Assembly: GCF_014698035.1 (NCBI RefSeq)
Contig: NZ_JACJSF010000014.1
Span: 1 to 64,000 of the forward strand
Reading direction: 5' to 3'
DNA: 64,000 bases
Origin: Desmonostoc muscorum FACHB-395
GTDB taxonomy: Bacteria; Cyanobacteriota; Cyanobacteriia; Cyanobacteriales; Nostocaceae
Numbering within the stretch: position 1 is the first letter of the stretch; each line of letters starts with the position of its first letter. Below, piece after piece: positions 1-7,786 of this stretch. The notes under the pieces are model-generated. The model ran no database searches. It worked only from the letters and a program-made list of their open reading frames with translations, and was not told the DNA's origin. The position numbers and the translations under genes were made by a program.

Positions 1-76
1 GCTGTACCAGACACCGCCGAATCTAGCGCAGCGTTCCTCTGTTGCGTCAATGCTCCAACCCACGTTTTTTTGTTAA

Positions 77-191
77 CGATCGCTTGACTTTTAAGACAGT
101 CGCTACATCAATATATCTTTATATCTTTTAAAAAACTCTAGGTTTCAACATAGATGAGGTTTAGTTTGATTTTATTGTACCAACTTACTTA
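77..191. repeat. Left copy of three short segments shared with the region near 6.7 kb
   Basis: Three segments occur here in the order A (77-107, containing cgcttgacttttaagacag), B (121-151, containing aaaactctaggtttcaacat) and C (163-191, containing ttattgtaccaacttactta). All three recur on the far side of the SNF2-SWIM pair: C at 6618-6646 (direct, 27 of 29 bases), B at 6661-6691 (inverted, 31 of 31) and A at 6757-6787 (direct, 31 of 31). Segment C ends four bases before the stop codon of the SNF2 gene. No transposase lies between them. They may be remnants of a dispersed element or scars of rearrangement. Confidence 0.75.
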
Positions 192-195
192 ATAG

Positions 196-3100
196 CTAAC
201 TTTCACTAATTAACTGTAGCAAGGCTTCCGTTGATATCTTGCCACTCATCTCAGTACCTTCCAGCAGGCTATCTGCCAAATCTCGCTTGTGGTGATGCAA
301 TTCCACAATTTTCTCTTCGATAGTATCCTTTGCTACCAGGCGATAAATTGTCACCGGGCGTTGTTGCCCAATGCGATGGGCGCGGTCTGAGGCTTGGTCT
401 TCCACTGCGGGATTCCACCAAGGATCTGTATGAATCACATAATCAGCCGCAGTTAGATTAAGTCCTGTTCCCCCTGCTTTGAGACTAATCAGAAAGACAT
501 CCCCTGAACCAGCTTGGAACGCATCGACCCGTTTTTTGCGCTCTGCCACTGAAGTACTGCCATCTAGATATTGATAATTAATACCTTGCTGTTCGAGATA
601 ATCGCGGATGATGTGCAAATGGTCAACAAACTGACTAAACACTAACGCTTTATGACGATTTTCCAGCAGTTCACCCAGCACCTCACCAAAAAGTTGCAAC
701 TTAGAACTGGGTAATTCAGTACCAGGCATCACTAAACTAGGATTACAGCAAGCACGACGCAGTTTCATAATCTCAGCTAAAACCTGCAAATGTTTCTTGC
801 CTGCTTCTGCATCACTTTCGGTAAGTTTAGATATTGCTTGACGGCGCAATGCTTCATAGAATGCCTTTTCTTCTCGACTTAACTCTACATGAAGGAGAAT
901 TTCGGTACGAGATGGTAACTCTTCTAATACTTGATTTTTTGTCCGCCGCAATAGAAATGGTTGAATCAGTTTTTTGAGTTTATTACGTGCAAGTTTATCT
1001 TGATATTTTTCAATGGGGGTAGCAAAGCGTTGATTGAAGCTTTCAAAAGAACCCAATAACCCAGGATTAATAAAGCGGAACAAATTCCATAACTCACCCA
1101 GGTGATTCTCAATGGGAGTCCCAGTAGTCAGCAACTTAAAATTAGATTTTAGGTTCATCGCTGCCTGAGAACGCTTAGTAGTCATATTTTTAATCGCTTG
1201 GGCTTCATCTAAGACAATAGTTTGCCACTGTATCTGAGCAAGCATTTGCGCTACTTCTTCCTGCTGTAATAAACCATAACTGCATACCAACATATCTAAT
1301 GGTTGTAAACCATCTAATAATTTTTGGCGGTTAGCACCAGAAAATTGAATAATATTCAGAGTTGGGGCAAATTTCTGCGCTTCACTCACCCAATTCATAC
1401 ATACGGAAGTGGGGGCAATAATTAGGGTTGGCCCTTCATGGGCATTTCTGAGAATGACCGCCAATGCTTGCAAGGTCTTACCGAGTCCCATTTGGTCTGC
1501 TAAACAAGCACCCACACCCCAATGTGCTAGCCGCGCCAGCCAACAAAAACCTTCCATCTGGTAGTCACGTAGTTCTGCTTGAAGGGTAGATGGCAGTTCC
1601 GGCTGGAGGTTTTGCACCTCCTTAAGACGCTGGATATGTGTTTTCCAGTGTTTATCTGCTTTTACCTTACCTACCTCATCGACAAAATCTTCTAACCCTA
1701 ATGTTGCTAATGGATGAAAACGAATACCTTTACTATGTTTTTCCGAAAACATCCGTAATTCGTCGAGGCGTTTCCGAAAAGCTTGAGTTAAAGCCAAAAA
1801 TTGACCATCACCAAGGGGAATAAAACGGCTGGGGGTTTTCTCTAATAGTTCTAGTAGTTGTTGCATATCCAGCACTAGGTCGTTATTTAATTTCAACTCC
1901 CCTGTGGCTGCAAACCAGTCTTGCTGACGTTGAATTGATAAATTAAAGTCTTTCAAGTCGGCATTATGGCTAACACGCAGTTTTTCTCCTTGTGGCCATT
2001 CTATGACTACGTTATTTCCCAGCGCTTGCAGTTCTAGCAGCAGTTCTAAACAGTCTTCGGGATCGTCTATAATCCATTCACCATCTTGTTCTTCAGTTCG
2101 AGTCAAGGTGGCGCAGGCGGCTATAGCATCTTTGGCAAGTTGCTTTTCTTCAGACAGATTTCGTCTGGTTTGGAGACGTTTACCCTCAATCTCGGCAATT
2201 ACAGTTTCACCACCTGTACCAGGACGGTAGTAGGGGCCACCTTGGGCAAAGGGGCGGGACAAAAGGCTGATTTTCAAGCCGGCATTGGCAGGTAAAAGGT
2301 GAATATGGGGTAGAGTCTGGGCGGGTACTTCTTCTGCACCTTCTGAACCGCCACCAATGTCAGAATGTACAGTGACGATGCCAGAGACGGCATTAATGGC
2401 TGCTAAAACTTGTTTCTCTGCGATCGCAGGCACATTTAATTTATTATCTATACCAATAATCTCTGCAATGCGTCTGTGTTCGGCAGTAATTTCAATGACT
2501 TTGATGCGGGTTGGAGTTTCTTTGATATGCAGAATATTCTGTGATTCTGGTAATTTGGGAGAAAATTCCAAAGTGAGACGGCCAAGTTTTTCTTTTTTAA
2601 CCAGTAGTTCTGGTTCTCCCTTGACAATTTCTACACGGATAGTAGGTGTATCTTCCCAAAAAACCAACGGGTGTCCAATTAAAGCAGAGATGGCTTTTTC
2701 ACCGAAGGTATAATCAACTTTGCCGTAATAGCCATCACTATATGCCTCAATACAACTACATACCCGCATATCTTGGGGTGTGATGTAATCAAACTCAGAT
2801 AATGCACTATTCAGACGCTTGAGGGCTATGGGGCGACCTTTACTCCATTCTCCTTTGGCATTAACTTTTTGTTCTCGTGGTTGTAAGACACATCTGCTGG
2901 GATAGAAGGTAATGAACCATGCTAAACGCAGTTCAGATTCTGGTTTTCCTGGTGTTTGTGGTTCTTTTTGGATATTTGCCAGGGCATTGAGGCACATTTC
3001 CCAAGCTTCTTGGGGTCGAATTAAGTCTACGATGGTTTGAATATTGCTATCTTCTCGCAGTGCCTCTGCAAGTTGTTTATAGTTACTACTTGGTTTGAGC

Positions 3101-4407
3101 CGAGATAGGAGTTCTGCGGTTTCCATCGCCAACCAGTGATAACCGGAGGCGAGCGATCGCCGATACAATGGTTCTAGTAAATTAGGTAAGCGTTTTTTAG
3201 CACTCTCAGCATCCATCCAGTAAAGGCATAGCGAACAAAACAAGGTTTGTAAGCTATTTTCTTCTTCTACGGAAGAAATATGACCACTGACTACAAATTG
3301 TTTTTGAGTAATATCACCTTGGTGGACTTGCAGTACCATTTTCAGTCTGCCATAAGTGAACCTGAGCCAATGATCTGATTGACGGGACATCAAACTGCTA
3401 TACTCTTCTGCTTCTTTGAGGCTTTGCGCTGAACCATCTTTTAAAAGTGCGAGGATAAAAAATAAGCCCCCAATTGTATTGAAATATATTTGGCGTTTGC
3501 CTGTAGCCTTTTTGATGGCTTTCAGGGCATCTTTATAATATTTGATGGCTTGTTCATTATCACCCCGCAGAAAACTTAACCAACCCCGAAAGATCGCAGC
3601 GTTATTTTGATATTCATTTGATATTCGCTCTAGACTTTCTTGTGCTTCTTGGGTACAACCCTGTAACAACAGTTGTTCTGTCAAAATCAGATGTAGATAA
3701 TCTGAGCAATGTTTTCCAGGTGTAGAACATTCTTCTTCTAGCAGCATCAACGCATCTTCAGAAGCGGATAATTTTAAGGCTGAATTGAAGAGGATACTAG
3801 ATATACCACTTTCATATAATCCTTGTGGTAGGGTGTTAAACCAATCTGCATCAAATGGATTATTGTATATCTGCTCAAAGATATTTTCTATTACTATTTT
3901 TTCTTCGCTATCACTGTACTTCTGATAAGCTTCAATTTGCTGATTAATAAAACTAAGGTCTTGGCGATAAATACCAATGCGGATTTCTCTGACACACTGG
4001 CGTAAGTTGTAGAAGATCCGAGAATCTCTGTTCCAGTGAGTACGTATTGGTAGCTTCTCCTCTACTGCTGTGACGAGGATTTCAAACTGTCCGGTTTGTA
4101 CGGCATGGCGAGTAGCAATTTCTGTAAGTAACGGATGACATTCAGCACCTTGCCTGCTTTCTTGTATTAACAAGCCTGCTTTTAATAATTTATCAATTTG
4201 GGGACTAAGGGTTTTAGTACCCCAAGGCTTATTGTTTTCATCTAAAGCGCCAGTCTTACTAATACAACTTACAAATGAATTTTTGTCTATCGGTGCATAA
4301 ATTACCGAAAATAATTGGATAATCTTTTGTATGGAAGGATGTAACTCGAAATATTTCCTTGCGAGTAGTGCTTGTTGTATTGTGGAATTAGGCTCAAAAA
4401 TAGTCAT
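196..4407 (-). CDS. SNF2-family DNA-dependent ATPase/helicase with long N-terminal extension
   Basis: This 1403-residue protein should use ATP to translocate on DNA and remodel protein-DNA complexes. The last ~450 residues hold a full SNF2 core: Walker A DQMGLGKT near residue 969, Walker B DEAQ near 1065, and in the C-terminal lobe AGGTGLNLTAAD and SDRAHRIGQQRP near 1340. The N-terminus looks like a winged helix followed by TPR-like helices (residues ~1-500). The middle (500-900) has no domain I recognise. Bacterial SNF2 proteins usually have shorter leaders, so the extension may recruit partners. The ATG lies one base past the stop of the upstream SWIM gene, so the two are almost certainly co-transcribed and translationally coupled. 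Such pairs are known in other bacteria, but their process is not settled. Confidence 0.93.
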   Translation of the reverse strand: MTIFEPNSTIQQALLARKYFELHPSIQKIIQLFSVIYAPIDKNSFVSCISKTGALDENNKPWGTKTLSPQIDKLLKAGLLIQESRQGAECHPLLTEIATRHAVQTGQFEILVTAVEEKLPIRTHWNRDSRIFYNLRQCVREIRIGIYRQDLSFINQQIEAYQKYSDSEEKIVIENIFEQIYNNPFDADWFNTLPQGLYESGISSILFNSALKLSASEDALMLLEEECSTPGKHCSDYLHLILTEQLLLQGCTQEAQESLERISNEYQNNAAIFRGWLSFLRGDNEQAIKYYKDALKAIKKATGKRQIYFNTIGGLFFILALLKDGSAQSLKEAEEYSSLMSRQSDHWLRFTYGRLKMVLQVHQGDITQKQFVVSGHISSVEEENSLQTLFCSLCLYWMDAESAKKRLPNLLEPLYRRSLASGYHWLAMETAELLSRLKPSSNYKQLAEALREDSNIQTIVDLIRPQEAWEMCLNALANIQKEPQTPGKPESELRLAWFITFYPSRCVLQPREQKVNAKGEWSKGRPIALKRLNSALSEFDYITPQDMRVCSCIEAYSDGYYGKVDYTFGEKAISALIGHPLVFWEDTPTIRVEIVKGEPELLVKKEKLGRLTLEFSPKLPESQNILHIKETPTRIKVIEITAEHRRIAEIIGIDNKLNVPAIAEKQVLAAINAVSGIVTVHSDIGGGSEGAEEVPAQTLPHIHLLPANAGLKISLLSRPFAQGGPYYRPGTGGETVIAEIEGKRLQTRRNLSEEKQLAKDAIAACATLTRTEEQDGEWIIDDPEDCLELLLELQALGNNVVIEWPQGEKLRVSHNADLKDFNLSIQRQQDWFAATGELKLNNDLVLDMQQLLELLEKTPSRFIPLGDGQFLALTQAFRKRLDELRMFSEKHSKGIRFHPLATLGLEDFVDEVGKVKADKHWKTHIQRLKEVQNLQPELPSTLQAELRDYQMEGFCWLARLAHWGVGACLADQMGLGKTLQALAVILRNAHEGPTLIIAPTSVCMNWVSEAQKFAPTLNIIQFSGANRQKLLDGLQPLDMLVCSYGLLQQEEVAQMLAQIQWQTIVLDEAQAIKNMTTKRSQAAMNLKSNFKLLTTGTPIENHLGELWNLFRFINPGLLGSFESFNQRFATPIEKYQDKLARNKLKKLIQPFLLRRTKNQVLEELPSRTEILLHVELSREEKAFYEALRRQAISKLTESDAEAGKKHLQVLAEIMKLRRACCNPSLVMPGTELPSSKLQLFGEVLGELLENRHKALVFSQFVDHLHIIRDYLEQQGINYQYLDGSTSVAERKKRVDAFQAGSGDVFLISLKAGGTGLNLTAADYVIHTDPWWNPAVEDQASDRAHRIGQQRPVTIYRLVAKDTIEEKIVELHHHKRDLADSLLEGTEMSGKISTEALLQLISES

Positions 4408-4408
4408 A

Positions 4409-6175
4409 TTATTTATTCAGTTCTTTAAATAATTCCATTAATTTGCGTTTACGTCCATGAGCGGCTTCTAATTTGGAGCGATAAGCAGACCATTCAGCTT
4501 TTTGTCCTAGTTGGAGATACGCAGCTTTTGCTTTTTTGAGCCAATTAACCGCAGCGTCATAACGGTCAGCTTTTCCTTGTTCCATAATTGGTTCTGCCCG
4601 TCTGCGAGCGTTATCAATTACCCAATCTGGACGATGGGAAAGTGCTGCATCCATGACTCGATGAACCAATTCTGAAGCATAATAAATATCTCTTTCTACT
4701 GTTTTAATTGCATCATCAATTAATCCTTCATGGAGGAAAATATCGACTTGAGCTTCTCGTATTCCCCAATCTGGCTGATCTCGTAGTGTTTGCAGTAAAT
4801 CTTGTTTGATCGTCAACCAAGTTTGTCCTGCATAGTCTTGAATCTTACCATAGTCTCGAAACGATGGTCTGATTTTAAAAGCAATTATGCTGGCAGTTAA
4901 GGCAGTGGCATTATCTTCTAATCCTTGGGCTAAATCACTTGTCCAAGTAGCAAATTCATATAAACAATTACCTGTTAAATTTATACCTGCTTGGCATATT
5001 TCTAACGCTTCAACTAAATACCCATCTTCTCGCAATATTTTTGCCAGGGCAAAACCCTCTTCTGCTTTTTCCATCAGGATTTTAGCCGCAGACATGGCTT
5101 CTTCTACTCTTCCCAAAGCTGCTAATTGCGTTAGGTATTGCAGAGTCATTTCTTCTACTAAAGCTAGATTTAAATACTCTGTATAACGATTTTGACGTTC
5201 AAGAATTTGCAAGCGAATCAATGCTAAATCATCAGCAAAGCTTGGTCGTTCATTTTCCCAAAGTTCTGCGGTATCATCTCCCTGCATAATTTGTTGCAGT
5301 GGTTCATAATCCCAACCTTGACGCAATGCTGCTAAACTCATACTAAAGTCTGCACTGATTTCGTCTTGCCATGATTCCAACATCAACTGCAAATCTACTA
5401 TTTCTCCTGTAGACATTTCTGCACATAAAATTGCTTCTGTCCACGCGCTATCAAGAGGTTCTGCGATGGAATAACTGTCTCCACCATAATCTAGCAACTC
5501 GTCCCATTCTTGGGCATAAGTTTCGGTAATAGTTTCGAGAATTGCGATCGCATTATTGCCATCTCCATTTTCTGCCAACTCCCGCGCTTTCTCAATTACA
5601 GCCAGCAAATCATCTGTAAATGGATCTTCTTCTGAACCATACTCTAATTCTTTCAATCCATCCCGCAAAATCCGCTTGACATGAGAGCGAAAAGGTGACG
5701 TGTCAATTTTGCTTTGGCGGGTAGAAGGCTGTTTTGTTTGCGGTTTTGGCAAGTCTATCAAACTGACAAATTCATCAATATCATCAATTATTTCTGGTCT
5801 ATTTTCCACCAGTTCTTGTAATAATCGCTGAGTTTGAAGGATATCGAGGCGATTTAATAATTGTTCTAGCGTTGGACGTTCTTCAATGATCTCTGATTGA
5901 CGCGAACAGCTTAATAAGGTGGCAACGATATGTTTGCACCAACCATCATAATCATAAGGACAGGTACAACAAGCTGAGGTAATTCCACCTGCATCAAAAC
6001 GAATACTGACTTGATATGGTGTAATTTCGCCGCCTTCTACCTCTGCTTGAATTAGATTACCGCGTTTTTTTAGTTCAGCGATCGCACCCCTGTGGTAATA
6101 TTCTTCACCACGACTGTAGGATGAAGCGTTGGAGTTATGGCGGATTATTGCTTCAGAAATTCCTGGAATCGACAT
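4409..6175 (-). CDS. SWIM zinc-finger protein, partner of the SNF2 ATPase
   Basis: The protein has 588 residues from the ATG at 6175; an in-frame TTG at 6184 would add three. The N-terminal ~90 residues carry the SWIM signature C-x-C-x7-C-x-H (visible as CTCPYDYDGWCKH, residues ~70-82), a zinc-binding fold for DNA or protein contact. The rest is helical and TPR-like, with acidic stretches, consistent with a scaffold. The gene ends one base before the SNF2 start codon, forming a two-gene operon. From the family I infer that it targets or anchors the ATPase; nothing in the sequence shows the target. A truncated VWA gene lies divergently upstream, and VWA proteins are sometimes found near SWIM genes. 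Confidence 0.88.
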   Translation of the reverse strand: MSIPGISEAIIRHNSNASSYSRGEEYYHRGAIAELKKRGNLIQAEVEGGEITPYQVSIRFDAGGITSACCTCPYDYDGWCKHIVATLLSCSRQSEIIEERPTLEQLLNRLDILQTQRLLQELVENRPEIIDDIDEFVSLIDLPKPQTKQPSTRQSKIDTSPFRSHVKRILRDGLKELEYGSEEDPFTDDLLAVIEKARELAENGDGNNAIAILETITETYAQEWDELLDYGGDSYSIAEPLDSAWTEAILCAEMSTGEIVDLQLMLESWQDEISADFSMSLAALRQGWDYEPLQQIMQGDDTAELWENERPSFADDLALIRLQILERQNRYTEYLNLALVEEMTLQYLTQLAALGRVEEAMSAAKILMEKAEEGFALAKILREDGYLVEALEICQAGINLTGNCLYEFATWTSDLAQGLEDNATALTASIIAFKIRPSFRDYGKIQDYAGQTWLTIKQDLLQTLRDQPDWGIREAQVDIFLHEGLIDDAIKTVERDIYYASELVHRVMDAALSHRPDWVIDNARRRAEPIMEQGKADRYDAAVNWLKKAKAAYLQLGQKAEWSAYRSKLEAAHGRKRKLMELFKELNK

Positions 6176-6461
6176 AGCACCCAAGTATTTTATTTTTAGC
6201 TTACGTTTAAACTGCCTTTATTTTCTCTTGTGTCTGCATCTCACTTAAATCCCAAGTTGTCTTAGTAAAGACTATTTTGATTTTCGTGCTGCAAAGTATT
6301 TCTCACTCCAATAGCATAGCCACACCCGCAACCTTACGGAATCTGCTATTTTTTACACATTGAAAGGGCTAATTCTAAAAAAGTCAAAGGCAAAATTCGT
6401 TTTTAGTCTGTGTCAAAATAACAGGAATCAGCATCACCTAATCACAGTGTATATCAAAGAT

Positions 6462-6647
6462 ATGAGTCAAACACAGCAAATTATTTCCACTGTGCGCCCT
6501 TGCAAAATCGACAGCGCTACAGCAAGAGACTCAGTGGATTTAGTAGTTGCAATTGATACTAGCCCTTCAGTAAAAGATGAAGCTTCCAACCTTAGCAATG
6601 CTGCATTTCTCTTACATAGTTTGGTTTTATTGTGCCAACTTACTTAG
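6462..6647 (+). pseudogene. 5' fragment of a VWA-domain gene
   Basis: The reading frame opens with the first strand of a von Willebrand A domain: residues reading DLVVAIDTSPSVKDEASN contain the D-x-S-x-S metal-site (MIDAS) motif. About 20 codons later it runs into segment C of the shared repeats (6618-6646) and stops. A complete VWA domain is about 180 residues, so most of the gene is missing. The frame extends upstream to 6360, but the ATG at 6462 gives the natural N-terminus. The loss looks like truncation at the repeat junction rather than point mutation. It lies divergent to the SWIM gene. Confidence 0.65.
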
Positions 6648-6787
6648 CATTGGTGAATTTATGTTGAAACCTAGAGTTTTTTAAAAGATATATTTACGTA
6701 GGTTGGGTGGAGTGAAACGCAACCCAACATTACCACCTTATTGATGTTGGGTTACGCGATCGCTTGACTTTTAAGACAGTCGCTACA
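6618..6787. repeat. Right copies of segments C, B (inverted) and A
   Basis: C is at 6618-6646, inverted B at 6661-6691 and A at 6757-6787. Between B and A lies an imperfect inverted repeat built on ttgggtggag...caacccaacat...atgttgggtta (about 6702-6755), a common type of dispersed hairpin in Nostoc. The order on this side is C-B'-A against A-B-C on the left. The set is therefore not one simple direct or inverted duplication. Confidence 0.7.
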
Positions 6788-6820
6788 CATTTTTATTTTT
6801 TGGGCTTAACCGAAATTTGT

Positions 6821-6849
6821 GTAGAGACGTTGCAATGCAACGTCTCTAC
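6821..6849. repeat. Perfect 29-bp palindrome
   Basis: The two 14-base arms, gtagagacgttgca and tgcaacgtctctac, are exact reverse complements around one central base. This matches a dispersed hairpin common in Nostoc intergenic DNA. No T-tract follows that would make it a clear terminator. Confidence 0.8.
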
Positions 6850-6991
6850 AAAGATTCATATATCTAAGAGACTTCCAAGAAATAAATTATCCAAATAAAC
6901 GAACCACAGAGACACAGAGAACACAGAGAGAGGAGAAATAGAGAGAGTTTTTTCATCAGTTTTAAGACATTTTTTTATTTGGAAGTCCCTA

Positions 6992-7178
6992 ATCATCAAC
7001 ATAATCATTCTGTTCATCAACAAACCCATGCGTTTCATCAACAAAATCGTTCTGTTCATCAACAAACTCATGCGTTTCATCAACAAAATCGTTCTGTTCA
7101 TCAACAAACTCATGCGTTTCATCAACAAAATTGTTCTGTTCATCAACAAACCCATGCGTTTCATCAACAAAACCATAA
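6992..7178. repeat. Tandem repeat, 21-bp unit in a 42-bp super-unit
   Basis: Four consecutive 42-bp periods begin at 7011, 7053, 7095 and 7137, each made of two related 21-mers sharing the core ttcatcaacaaa. Because the unit length is divisible by three and lacks stops, several frames stay open on both strands. On the minus strand the array reads as heptads FVDETHG/FVDEQND. The only start for that frame is a TTG at 7222 and I see no ribosome site, so I call it a repeat and not a gene. It has no spacers and is not CRISPR. Confidence 0.85.
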
Positions 7179-7299
7179 TTTTTGTGAGAATTACTGATAT
7201 TTATATCAATATTAGACACCAACCTGTGAGGATTTTACTGAACTAAAACACAGCTTTGGTAAGGCAAACTAGCTCTAAAGCAGTAAAAAGGATACATTT

Positions 7300-7728
7300 A
7301 TGCCTGCTCAAAAGCGTACATACCGCGTTTTAGAAAAAGCTGAATTAAGAGTGGCTGGACTTAAAGCAATTGATCCTAGTATGGATTTTGGGGATGCTCG
7401 CAACTTGCAAAATATGACACAACTAATTGAGCAGTACCGTAGCAAAATAGATGCTTATAATACCGCTCTAGCCGTGATTGACTCTTCTAGAACTGAGATG
7501 GAAGAATTGGACAAAGCTTTAAGTGACATAACTGAGAAAATGCTGATTGGAGTTGCTTTTAAATACGGCAAAGATAGCCGTGAATATGAAATGGCGGGTG
7601 CTGTTCGTAAAAGCGATCGCATCCGTAAAAGCAGAGCAACACGCTTAAGGGCGACTCCAAAAGAATTAGCCAGTGAAAATGCTAAAACTCCATATCTTAA
7701 TGGACTGAATGGAGCGATCGCAGAATAA
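7300..7728 (+). CDS. Conserved small basic protein of unknown function
   Basis: This 142-residue protein starts at an ATG preceded by a good ribosome site (aaaagga, eight bases upstream). I do not recognise a named family. Residues ~50-85 are helical and acidic. Residues ~88-120 (KYGKDSREYEMAG followed by RKSDRIRKSRATRLRA) are strongly basic and could contact nucleic acid. There are no membrane segments or cysteines. It stands alone between the tandem repeat and a convergent histidine kinase. A HIP1 octamer and normal codon use suggest a resident gene. Confidence 0.75.
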   Translation: MPAQKRTYRVLEKAELRVAGLKAIDPSMDFGDARNLQNMTQLIEQYRSKIDAYNTALAVIDSSRTEMEELDKALSDITEKMLIGVAFKYGKDSREYEMAGAVRKSDRIRKSRATRLRATPKELASENAKTPYLNGLNGAIAE

Positions 7729-7786
7729 ATCTATTTTCGTACAAAGTATGGAAACGAGTAAATGGTTAATTTTAACTCTCCACCCC

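Noticed and set aside
6992-7178. Possible CRISPR array
   Set aside because: The units are contiguous with no unique spacers and no cas genes are present.
6856-7246. Four overlapping open frames on both strands over the 21/42-bp repeat
   Set aside because: The repeat period is divisible by three, so several frames stay open by chance. No ribosome site supports any of them.
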